Shown here one piece after another: positions 26,557-34,397 of a stretch of DNA of 64,000 nucleotides. Position 1 is the stretch's first letter. Every line of letters starts with the position of its first letter. The DNA lies in assembly GCF_047272945.1 (NCBI RefSeq), contig NZ_JBKOPS010000003.1, positions 352,865 to 416,864 on the forward strand, in the 5' to 3' direction. The notes beneath the pieces are model-generated. The model was not told the DNA's origin, ran no database searches, and was given only the letters and a program-made list of their open reading frames with translations. This DNA is from Rubrolithibacter danxiaensis (GTDB lineage Bacteria > Bacteroidota > Bacteroidia > Sphingobacteriales > Sphingobacteriaceae). The position numbers were made by a program, and so were the translations under genes.

Positions 26557-27798
26557 TTAAGCTACTTTCAATTTCTTGAGATCCGATTTTGCAAATTTTT
26601 CAATCGCATAATCGAGCGTTATATACAACTCTTTGCCGTGATGCTTATCTGTTGGAAGTTCAAACATCGCGTCTATCATAATAGCCTCGCAAATAGAACG
26701 TAAACCCCGTGCTCCCAGTTTAAATTCCATCGCTTTATCTACAATAAACTCCAGCACTTCTTTATCAAATTCAAGTTTTATATTCTCATACTCAAACAGT
26801 TTTTTATACTGCTTAACCAACGAATTTTTAGGTTCGGTAAGAATATTAAGTAAAGCCGAACGATCCAGCGGATTTAAGTGAGTTATTACAGGCAAACGAC
26901 CGATCAGTTCGGGTATTAAGCCAAAAGAACGAAGATCCTGAGGCGTAATATATTTGTACAGGTTCTTCAGGTCGATGTTTACATCTTCCTTGTTTACTTT
27001 ATACCCAACTGTTTGCGTTCTTAAACGATTGGCAATCTTTTTCTCAATACCATCAAAGGCACCACCACAAATAAATAATATATTATTGGTGTTAACAGCA
27101 ATCATTTTCTGATCAGGATGTTTCCGGCCGCCCTGTGGAGGGACATTTACAATTGTTCCTTCCAGTATTTTAAGTAATGCTTGTTGAACGCCTTCGCCTG
27201 ATACATCTCGGGTAATGGAAGGGTTATCGCTTTTTCTTGCAATTTTATCAACCTCATCAATATACACAATACCCCTTTCGGCAGAAGCTACGTCATAATC
27301 CGCAGCCTGTAAAAGCCGGGTAAGAATACTTTCCACGTCCTCTCCGACATATCCGGCCTCCGTTAAAACAGTAGCATCGCAAATACAAAAAGGTACATGC
27401 AGAATTTTAGCAATAGTTTTTGCCAAAAGCGTTTTTCCTGTTCCTGTCTCGCCCACCATGATGATGTTTGATTTTTCAATCTCAACTTCATCTTTTTCGA
27501 TCTTTTGATTAAGACGTTTGTAGTGGTTGTAAACTGCTACAGAAAGCACTTTTTTCGCTTCATCCTGCCCGATAACATACTGATCCAGATGCGTTTTGAT
27601 CTCGGTTGGCTTCAATAAAGTCAAAGCGGTTTGAGAGCCTTTATTTTTTCGGGTTGCCAGTTCTTCAGATAATATCTGATTAGCCTGAGCCACACACTTA
27701 TCACAAATATGCGCATCAAGGCCTGCTATCAGCATTAATGTATCCTGCTTGCCGGAGCCGCAGAAAGAACACTTAATATCTTTTGAATTTTTACTCAT
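26557..27798 (-). CDS. clpX: ATP-dependent Clp protease ATP-binding subunit ClpX
   Basis: ClpX is a hexameric AAA+ unfoldase that feeds substrates to ClpP. The 413-residue protein has the N-terminal C4 zinc finger (CSFCGSGKQD then CDKC), Walker A GETGTGKTLLAKT, Walker B YIDEVDKIA, the sensor/arginine finger region and the C-terminal D2 small domain. The ATG at 27798 (MSKNSKD) is chosen over an in-frame upstream TTG-type extension because it gives the usual N-terminus and an 8-bp overlap with the clpP stop codon, typical of a translationally coupled pair. Confidence 0.97.
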   Translation of the reverse strand: MSKNSKDIKCSFCGSGKQDTLMLIAGLDAHICDKCVAQANQILSEELATRKNKGSQTALTLLKPTEIKTHLDQYVIGQDEAKKVLSVAVYNHYKRLNQKIEKDEVEIEKSNIIMVGETGTGKTLLAKTIAKILHVPFCICDATVLTEAGYVGEDVESILTRLLQAADYDVASAERGIVYIDEVDKIARKSDNPSITRDVSGEGVQQALLKILEGTIVNVPPQGGRKHPDQKMIAVNTNNILFICGGAFDGIEKKIANRLRTQTVGYKVNKEDVNIDLKNLYKYITPQDLRSFGLIPELIGRLPVITHLNPLDRSALLNILTEPKNSLVKQYKKLFEYENIKLEFDKEVLEFIVDKAMEFKLGARGLRSICEAIMIDAMFELPTDKHHGKELYITLDYAIEKFAKSDLKKLKVA

Positions 27799-28498
27799 TA
27801 TTTTTTCCCTCTTTTCCACCAAGTACTTCGTCTATCATTCCGAAATCTTTGGCTTCCTGTGCTATCATCCAGTAATCCCGGTCTGAAGCATCGTGAACTT
27901 TTTGATAATCCTGACCGCTATGTGATGAAATAATATCGTATAATTCCTTTTTCAACTTTAATATTTCACGTGCAGTAATCTCAATATCAGATGCCTGGCC
28001 TTGTACTCCTCCAAGCGGTTGGTGTATCATTACACGTGAATGCGATAAAGCGGCCCTTTTACCGGCAGCTCCGGCACACAATAACACTGCAGCCATTGAA
28101 GCAGCCATCCCGGTACAAATAGTAGCTACATCAGGAGCAATATACTGCATGGTATCATAAATACCTAAACCGGCGTAAACCGATCCCCCCGGTGAATTAA
28201 TATATATCTGAATATCACGTTTTGCATCAGTTGACTGAAGGAATAACAATTGTGCCTGAATGATGTTCGCATTATTATCATAAATCGCATCACCTAAAAA
28301 AATGATACGATCCATCATTAAACGCGAAAAAACATCCATTTGGGCAACGTTTAGCTGACGTTCCTCAATAATATAAGGAGTCATCCCCATTGGTATAGCA
28401 CTTTTTTCTACACGGGAAATGAACCCATCAACATGCTGGCTACCTATTCTGTGATGCTTAACTGCGTATTTACGAAATTCGTTTTTGTCTATGTTCAT
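27791..28498 (-). CDS. clpP: ATP-dependent Clp protease proteolytic subunit ClpP
   Basis: ClpP is a serine protease that forms a tetradecameric chamber. The 235-residue protein shows the catalytic Ser in CTGMAASMAA, the His in RVMIHQPLGG and the later Asp, and the hydrophobic N-terminal region with VEKSAIPMGMTPYIIEERQ. The ATG at 28498 is used; a TTG six codons upstream is in frame but gives an atypical start. The gene is upstream of clpX with overlapping ends. Confidence 0.96.
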   Translation of the reverse strand: MNIDKNEFRKYAVKHHRIGSQHVDGFISRVEKSAIPMGMTPYIIEERQLNVAQMDVFSRLMMDRIIFLGDAIYDNNANIIQAQLLFLQSTDAKRDIQIYINSPGGSVYAGLGIYDTMQYIAPDVATICTGMAASMAAVLLCAGAAGKRAALSHSRVMIHQPLGGVQGQASDIEITAREILKLKKELYDIISSHSGQDYQKVHDASDRDYWMIAQEAKDFGMIDEVLGGKEGKNNE

Positions 28499-28500
28499 TG

Positions 28501-28919
28501 TTTTAGCATAGTGCAAGGCGCAAAGCGCAAAGCGGTTTTAAATTATTATTTTAATGACTTCGAAAAATTAACAATCATTCTTGCAAGATGATCTAACTCT
28601 TGCTTTTTTTTATAAAGTAAATCATTTTCAATGTATTTTCTTTGATTAAAAACGATCAGCATATTAACAATTTCAAAGATAGAACGATGAGAATAATTTA
28701 AAAATTTACAAAAGTCTGGATTTGAATTAGACCCTGAACCTTCGGCAATGTTATTTGAGATACTAAGAGCTGCAGATCTAAATTGCTCAGCAAAGCGATA
28801 TTGTTTAATATCTTCAAGATGATCTGCAATATTATACAATTCATCGGTTGTCTCTATTGCCTTCTGCCAGATGTGTAAGTCCTCAAATCGAAATTTAGTC
28901 ATTTACACTATGCTTAAAA
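28501..28919. repeat. Inverted repeat flanking a four-helix-bundle gene
   Basis: The arms TTTTAGCATAGTG (28501-28513) and CACTATGCTTAAAA (28906-28919) are reverse complements apart from one extra base. They enclose exactly the four-helix-bundle gene, which separates clpP from tig. Nearby sequence contains short GCGCAAAG repeats. This could mark an inserted module. Confidence 0.5.
28546..28902 (-). CDS. Four-helix bundle protein (S23/IVS-type)
   Basis: The 118-residue all-helical protein belongs to the family named after ORFs in 23S rRNA intervening sequences. Recognisable positions are the N-terminal FEDLHIWQKAIE motif, the RSAALSISNNIAEGSGS box near residues 43-59 and the helical C-terminus. 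Free-standing copies are common in Bacteroidota; the function is not established. It lies between clpP and tig, enclosed by short inverted repeats. A second, frameshifted member of the family lies at 44871-45247. Confidence 0.88.
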   Translation of the reverse strand: MTKFRFEDLHIWQKAIETTDELYNIADHLEDIKQYRFAEQFRSAALSISNNIAEGSGSNSNPDFCKFLNYSHRSIFEIVNMLIVFNQRKYIENDLLYKKKQELDHLARMIVNFSKSLK

Positions 28920-28942
28920 CTCTATTGCTCTATGCTCTAACG

Positions 28943-30289
28943 CTAATTCAACTCTAAGAATTTGTTGTATTCAATTTCCTTTTTATCTAAAGTAACAACA
29001 GTTTTGAGGTAATCAAATACTTTTAATGCTTTTACTTCTTCAAAAATTTTATTTGCATTTTCTTTATTCTGCAAGAACTGAACAGTGTACTGGCCTAATT
29101 GTTCTTCAGGAACCGGTTGAGGGCTATACATTCTGAACTGTGCATCCAGGCGCTCTTTGGCTGTCTTGAAAATTTCTTCGTATTTTATTTCAATGTTATT
29201 ATCCTTAATTATCTTATTTTCAATAAGCGTCCATTTAAGGTTTTGAGCAAAATCAGCATATCCTTTTTCTAATTCTTCTTCTGACAAATTTTCGTTGGTA
29301 GCCTTTAACCAGCGTTTTAAAAATTCATCAGGCAAAGAAAAGCTGGTTTTTTCAACAGCGAATTTGTACATATCGTTCTGAAGCTTCTGTTCTGCATTTT
29401 GCTCCATCATAGCTTCCAGTTCTTTTATAATTCTTTCTCTGAACTCATCTTCGGTTGTTACCTCACCTTCGCCAAATAATTTATCAAAGAACTCCTGGTT
29501 TAAATCTGATTCCTCCAGGCGATTTACATTTTTAACAGTAAGCTGAAATTTTGACTTCAGATCTGCCGCATCTTCTTCGCTGATGTTTAACAAACGGGCA
29601 ACCTGCGTTGTATCGTTCTCAAAGGCTTTCTGAATATCAAATTCAACTACATCATCCTTTTTTAAACCAATTAACGACTTTTTAATTTCTTCATCTTTCA
29701 CCAGGTCTAAGCGGATAGAAGCTGTATTTGTAATGCCTCCTTCAAAAACAGAACCATCTGCAGAAAGCTGCTTCAATTCTGCATAAAGAACATCATTTTC
29801 TGCCGATACGTCGGGGTTTGTCATTTTGCCATAACTCTTGCGAAGATTTGTTATCCGCGAAGCTAATGTTTCATCATCTACTTTAATCTGGTACGTAGTC
29901 AGTTTGTCAGCAGATGAGAAATCAAGATCAAACTGAGGAGCTAAACCTAGTTCATAGTTAAATTCAAACTCGTCTGTATAATCCCAGTTAAATTCTTTTT
30001 CGTCGTCAACTTTGGGTAGTGGCTGACCTAAAACTTCAATGTTATTTTCGGTAAGATAATTATTAAGGCTTTCGCTAAGCATGTTATTGATCTGGTCAAC
30101 CAAAATGCTTTTGCCGTACATTCTTTTTATATGAGAAGGAGGAACCATGCCCGGGCGAAACCCTGGAAGCTTAACTTTTTTAGCCTGGTCTTTTATTGCT
30201 TTTTCAACTCGTTCACTATAGTCCTCGGGTTTAATAGTTACAGTAACTACTGAATTAAGACTATCGATTTTCTCCTGTGTAATATTCAT
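28943..30289 (-). CDS. tig: Trigger factor
   Basis: Trigger factor is the ribosome-associated chaperone and peptidyl-prolyl isomerase-type protein. The 448-residue product has the N-terminal ribosome-binding domain, with the GFRPGMVPPSHIKRMYG box near residues 42-58, a divergent middle FKBP-like domain (about 150-245) and a long helical C-terminal chaperone domain. The length is usual for Bacteroidota. The tig-clpP-clpX order is a common arrangement, interrupted here by the four-helix-bundle gene. Confidence 0.94.
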   Translation of the reverse strand: MNITQEKIDSLNSVVTVTIKPEDYSERVEKAIKDQAKKVKLPGFRPGMVPPSHIKRMYGKSILVDQINNMLSESLNNYLTENNIEVLGQPLPKVDDEKEFNWDYTDEFEFNYELGLAPQFDLDFSSADKLTTYQIKVDDETLASRITNLRKSYGKMTNPDVSAENDVLYAELKQLSADGSVFEGGITNTASIRLDLVKDEEIKKSLIGLKKDDVVEFDIQKAFENDTTQVARLLNISEEDAADLKSKFQLTVKNVNRLEESDLNQEFFDKLFGEGEVTTEDEFRERIIKELEAMMEQNAEQKLQNDMYKFAVEKTSFSLPDEFLKRWLKATNENLSEEELEKGYADFAQNLKWTLIENKIIKDNNIEIKYEEIFKTAKERLDAQFRMYSPQPVPEEQLGQYTVQFLQNKENANKIFEEVKALKVFDYLKTVVTLDKKEIEYNKFLELN

Positions 30290-30353
30290 TTTGATATGTT
30301 TTACGTTTGCGTCTATACAAAAATTCCCCCCGGATTAGTCGGAGGGAATGATG

Positions 30354-30435
30354 TGCGGAAGAAGGGACTCGAACCCCCACGCCTCTCGGCGCCAGATCCT
30401 AAGTCTGGTGCGGCTACCAATTACGCCACTTCCGC
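30354..30435 (-). tRNA. tRNA-Leu (anticodon TAG)
   Basis: On the minus strand an 82-nt cloverleaf is visible. The acceptor GCGGAAG pairs perfectly with CTTCCGC. The anticodon stem CCAGA/TCTGG encloses the loop CTTAGGA with anticodon TAG. A long variable arm (CGCC..GGCG) identifies a class II tRNA, and GGTTCGAGTCC forms the T arm. The discriminator base is A. The CCA end is not encoded. Confidence 0.95.
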
Positions 30436-30526
30436 AGTTAGGATACATATATTTTGGTCGGCAAAAATACTTTTTTTTCTATTATCTGCAAAACTGTTTT
30501 AAAACAAATTGATATCTTACTGTTTA

Positions 30527-31330
30527 TCAGAATATTTCTTTTAATAAAGAGCAGATATATTTGACAGAATACTGTAAACGACTTCCATACCATGAGAACA
30601 TTTCACCATCTGCTAACAAAACTTTAGCACGTGGACAAATGGATTTAAATTCCTGAAGGTGTTTTTCTTTAAACGGATACGGCTCGGATGACAAAAGAAT
30701 AAGATCAGGATCGGCTTCCCGCAGTTCGCTTGCAGTAATAACAGGATAACGCAAGGATTTGAAGCAATTTTCAAGATTACTTAACTCAAGAACAGAATTA
30801 ATAAAAGTATTTCTGGCTGCAACCATATAAGGGTCTTTCCAGATAAAATAGGCTACTTTTAAAGATGGGTAAAGATTCCTGGTATAATCCCGTAAGGCAC
30901 TAAAAGATTGTTGGATATTTTCAGCAATTGAAGTTGCGGATTCTGTTTTATTTACAAGTCCTCCAATTTTGACAATCATTTCTACTGCATCGTCTATAGA
31001 AAGAATATCACTCATCCAAACAGGGAAACGCTCCATCAAAAGTTCCAGCTGCTCTTTTTCATTTTCCTCTTTATTACCGATAATCAGGTCCGGCTGAAGC
31101 TGTTCTATTACTTCCAGATTAAGTTGCTTTGTTCCACCAACCCTAACTTTCTGCTTGCATTCTTCTTTTGGATGTGTACAAAAACGGGTTATCCCTACAA
31201 CAGAATCCCATGCTCCAAGATCAAAAAGCAATTCAGTTTGCGAAGGAACAAGGGAAATAATTCTGGAAGGTATTGCAGGCACATCAACTTGCCTGCACAT
31301 CTGATCAGTTACCAGGTTAAAAGAATTCAC
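30527..31330 (-). CDS. Helical-backbone metal receptor / ABC substrate-binding protein (BtuF-like)
   Basis: The 267-residue protein has the TroA/BtuF-type fold: RIISLVPSQTELLFDLG near residues 22-38, VVGITRFCTHP, and a DLIIGNKEENEKEQLELL segment. The family binds cobalamin, haem or iron chelates for ABC import. No signal peptide is visible after the GTG start, as in several Bacteroidota members, so it may be cytoplasmic or the start may be wrong. No transporter genes are adjacent. Confidence 0.82.
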   Translation of the reverse strand: MNSFNLVTDQMCRQVDVPAIPSRIISLVPSQTELLFDLGAWDSVVGITRFCTHPKEECKQKVRVGGTKQLNLEVIEQLQPDLIIGNKEENEKEQLELLMERFPVWMSDILSIDDAVEMIVKIGGLVNKTESATSIAENIQQSFSALRDYTRNLYPSLKVAYFIWKDPYMVAARNTFINSVLELSNLENCFKSLRYPVITASELREADPDLILLSSEPYPFKEKHLQEFKSICPRAKVLLADGEMFSWYGSRLQYSVKYICSLLKEIF

Positions 31331-31342
31331 CTGTAAAGCAAG

Positions 31343-32932
31343 CTATTTTTTTGTTAATTCTCCAATTTTTGAATGTAAAGCAGCCAGGTCGATAGGCTTA
31401 CTTATGATTGCAGTAGCTCCGGCAGCTGTTGCCGCACGGGCTTCTTCTTCCATCACATTGGCAGAAAGTGAGATTATCGGAATTTCTTCTTTACCGTTAA
31501 CAATACCTGAACGAATGCGCCTCATAGCTTCATGTCCATCCATTACCGGCATGTGTGTATCCATTAAAACAAGATCATAATCGTTAATACCGAGTTTCTG
31601 AAGCGCCTTTTCTCCATCATCAACTGCATCAACTGCAATATTCCAATTGCTCAGAATTTTTTTGATCATAAACTGATTGATCATGTTATCTTCTGCCAGA
31701 AGTACAGTAATGCTATCAAACTTCTCGAAATCGTTATCTGTCCCCTTTTTCTTCTCAACTTCCTGGCGTGAAACTACCTGATAGGTATTTATAAATGAAA
31801 ACGTACTACCCCTGCCCTCAACACTTTCCACTTCGAGGGTTCCACCTTTAAGAGTTGCCAATTTTTTAACTATGGAAAGTCCTAAACCTGTTCCGCCAAA
31901 CTTCTGCGCTGTTTCGTCTTCAGCTTGCTCAAATGATTCAAATATTTTATCAATGCGATTTTCCGCTATTCCTATTCCCGTATCTTTTACAGAAAACTTC
32001 ACTTTTATTTTTTCACCTTCATCTGCCAGTACGTCTACGCTTAAAATCACTTCTCCTTCTTCAGTAAATTTAATGGCGTTGCTCAGCAAGTTCATCAAAA
32101 TCTGATTTAAACGAAGCGAATCGGCCATAACAGTGGTAGGCAAACGCGGATCTAAGACAGCTTCCAGCTTAATCTTTTTCTCGTTCGCCTTAAATTTAAG
32201 CAAGTCTATTATCGAAACCGCTACTTTCCTTATCTGTGTTTCGTTTCTTACTATTTTGAATTTCCCTGCATCAATTTTAGAAATATCCAGAATATCGTTA
32301 ATCACGCCTAGCAAAGATTGCGAAGAAACTTCCAGTAAGTTAATCAGGCTTTCCTGCTCATTATCAAGGGTAGTATTTTTAAGCAGGTGTACCAGGCCAA
32401 GTATTCCGTTAATCGGAGTCCGTATTTCATGACTCATATTGGCAAGAAAATTTTCTTTAACTTTTTTAGCTTGTTCAGCCTGGTCACGGGCTTTGATTAA
32501 TTCTTCCTGGTAATTCTCAAGTTCAATATTTTTTTGCTTTACTTCTCTTTGTACAGTAACTAACTGAATAAATGAATCGACCTTTGCCGATGTAAGGTAT
32601 GGATCAAGCGGTTTGTACAGATAATCTACTGCTCCTGCAGATAATCCTTTAACAGCATATTTGGTTTCTTTTGAGATAGCGGTAACAAAAATTACCAGCA
32701 TATCGCGGGTACGAGGATTGCTTTTTAAAATATCTACCAGCTCAAAGCCATCCATTTCAGGCATCTGAACATCTACCAGAGCTATGGCAATATCTTTTTC
32801 CCAGCAAATTCGCAGCGCCTCATTAGGAGATGTCGTTGTGATTAGATTTACATCTTTACTTTCAAGCAGTGCCTGCAAAGCAACGATATTTTCAAACCTG
32901 TCATCAACAATAAGAATATTTATTCTTTCCAT
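31343..32932 (-). CDS. Hybrid histidine kinase (REC-HisKA-HATPase-REC)
   Basis: The 529-residue cytoplasmic kinase has two receiver domains around a kinase core. REC1 (about 5-120) contains ILIVDDRFEN and DVQMPEMDG. A coiled coil follows, then HisKA (about 160-225) with the phospho-accepting His in FLANMSHEIRTPING, and HATPase_c (about 270-385) with the N, G1 and G2 boxes including GTGLGLSIVKKL. REC2 (about 410-525) has DTHMPVMDG. No membrane segment is seen. It ends the CheR-CheB-kinase cluster and starts 3 bp after cheB, so it is probably cotranscribed. Confidence 0.94.
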   Translation of the reverse strand: MERINILIVDDRFENIVALQALLESKDVNLITTTSPNEALRICWEKDIAIALVDVQMPEMDGFELVDILKSNPRTRDMLVIFVTAISKETKYAVKGLSAGAVDYLYKPLDPYLTSAKVDSFIQLVTVQREVKQKNIELENYQEELIKARDQAEQAKKVKENFLANMSHEIRTPINGILGLVHLLKNTTLDNEQESLINLLEVSSQSLLGVINDILDISKIDAGKFKIVRNETQIRKVAVSIIDLLKFKANEKKIKLEAVLDPRLPTTVMADSLRLNQILMNLLSNAIKFTEEGEVILSVDVLADEGEKIKVKFSVKDTGIGIAENRIDKIFESFEQAEDETAQKFGGTGLGLSIVKKLATLKGGTLEVESVEGRGSTFSFINTYQVVSRQEVEKKKGTDNDFEKFDSITVLLAEDNMINQFMIKKILSNWNIAVDAVDDGEKALQKLGINDYDLVLMDTHMPVMDGHEAMRRIRSGIVNGKEEIPIISLSANVMEEEARAATAAGATAIISKPIDLAALHSKIGELTKK

Positions 32933-32935
32933 ACC

Positions 32936-33553
32936 TTATCGGGATTTATTTTTTATTGATGGTATCCCCGAAACCAATTCAAATAGTTCCGTATTAGTTA
33001 ATATCAAATCCGGCCTGCATAACTTTATTGCCGCCTCGGGCATTGTTTTTACTTCTGCATGCTCCGGATCCTGCACCACTGTAACCCCTCCTTTTTCATA
33101 TACATGACAAATTCCTTCAGCCCCGTCTTCATTGGCACCGGAAAGTAATATTGCCATCACTTTATCCTCATATACATCTGCCACGCTTTTAAACGTGATA
33201 TCAATCGAAGGCCGGCAAAATAAAACCGGCTCCGAAGAATCTAAAGAAAAAACACCTTCAGGTTCTAATAACAGGTGATAATCTGAGGGTGCGAAGTACA
33301 CGCATCCTTTTTCCATCGCCTCTTTATCGTCTGCCAGTTTCACTGATAGTTTTGCCCGCCGGTGCAAAAGCTCTTCAAGAGAAGACTTAAACTTACGGCT
33401 ACGGTGTATTACTAAAACCACCGGAATCGGGAAATCTGCAGGCAACTGAAGTACCATGTCAAAAACAAGATTAAAACCTCCTGCCGAGCAACCTACAAGC
33501 AAAACTTCTGCCCTGCCAATCCTGCGGATCAGCTCTTCCTTTAAGCTAAGCAA
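32936..33553 (-). CDS. CheB-type methylesterase domain protein
   Basis: The 205-residue protein consists only of the CheB catalytic domain, without the usual N-terminal receiver domain. The nucleophile is in VGCSAGGFN near residue 23, a catalytic His is in VIHRSRKF, and the Asp is in LSGANEDGAEG. CheB hydrolyses methyl-glutamate esters on chemoreceptors. Translation appears to begin at a TTG inside the cheR 3' end, an 8-bp overlap. No chemoreceptor is encoded nearby. Confidence 0.88.
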   Translation of the reverse strand: MLSLKEELIRRIGRAEVLLVGCSAGGFNLVFDMVLQLPADFPIPVVLVIHRSRKFKSSLEELLHRRAKLSVKLADDKEAMEKGCVYFAPSDYHLLLEPEGVFSLDSSEPVLFCRPSIDITFKSVADVYEDKVMAILLSGANEDGAEGICHVYEKGGVTVVQDPEHAEVKTMPEAAIKLCRPDLILTNTELFELVSGIPSIKNKSR

Positions 33554-34376
33554 TTTTCTGATATATATTTTCCGACTTATCCACTATCTTAAACCGCTCT
33601 ACAAGCTGGTCGCCTCTTAATATTTCTCTGGAACCCAGGCAAAGAAAACCTAAAGGACATAAACTATCATAAAACAACTGCAGCACTTTTTCCTGTAGCT
33701 CTATATTAAAATAAATAAGAACATTGCGGCAGCTTATTAATTGAAATTCATTAAACACCCCATCGGATACCAGATTATGTACAGAAAAAAGTGTATTCTT
33801 CTTTAAGCGGCCCTGAATAGAAGCAGCATCGTACTTTGCCACATAGTAATCAGATAGAGAATGCTGCGCACCCGTTGCCTGATAATTTTCTGAATAATGC
33901 TTAATTTTTTTTAAATCGTAAATTCCTTTTTTAGCCGTATTTAATACGTTGGTATTTATATCTGTTCCGTATAAAAAAGAGCGCTTATACAGATTCTCCT
34001 CCTCCAGCATGATTGCAAAAGAATAAACTTCTTCGCCTGTTGAACAGCCTGCATTCCATATTTTAATACGCTGATAAGATGAAAGATAAGGCAGAACCTG
34101 TTCCCTAAGTGATTTAAAAAAACCCGGATCTCTGAACATCTCGGTTACATTTACTGTAACTTCAATTAAAAACTCTTCAAAAAAGTCTTTGTTATTTACC
34201 AGCAACGACTTCAGATCATACAATTCCAGATTATAAATAGACATAATCCGGGTAACACGTCTTTTTAAAGAAGCTCTTGAATAACCTTTAAAACTAAAGC
34301 CGTAAACATTGTTAATTAACTCAATAATATCTTCTAACTGCTCAAAAGAAATATTAACCGCAACCATATTATTCAT
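33546..34376 (-). CDS. CheR-type protein-glutamate methyltransferase
   Basis: The 276-residue SAM-dependent methyltransferase has the CheR N-terminal helical domain (about 8-75), then the catalytic domain with KIWNAGCSTGEEVYSFAI (SAM-binding motif near residues 104-121) and ISCRNVLIYFN. CheR methylates chemoreceptors. It lies between a large sensor kinase and cheB in one minus-strand cluster and ends inside the cheB start. As no flagellar or receptor genes are present, the target may be a sensor kinase. Confidence 0.92.
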   Translation of the reverse strand: MNNMVAVNISFEQLEDIIELINNVYGFSFKGYSRASLKRRVTRIMSIYNLELYDLKSLLVNNKDFFEEFLIEVTVNVTEMFRDPGFFKSLREQVLPYLSSYQRIKIWNAGCSTGEEVYSFAIMLEEENLYKRSFLYGTDINTNVLNTAKKGIYDLKKIKHYSENYQATGAQHSLSDYYVAKYDAASIQGRLKKNTLFSVHNLVSDGVFNEFQLISCRNVLIYFNIELQEKVLQLFYDSLCPLGFLCLGSREILRGDQLVERFKIVDKSENIYQKIA

Positions 34377-34397
34377 CCCAACTCTCTTTCTATACTC

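Noticed and set aside
28546..28902. Evidence for an rRNA operon from the 23S-intervening-sequence protein
   Set aside because: No rRNA sequence surrounds it; free-standing family members are common.
30296..30502. Plus-strand open frame over tRNA-Leu(TAG)
   Set aside because: It covers the tRNA on the opposite strand and reads tRNA sequence as protein.
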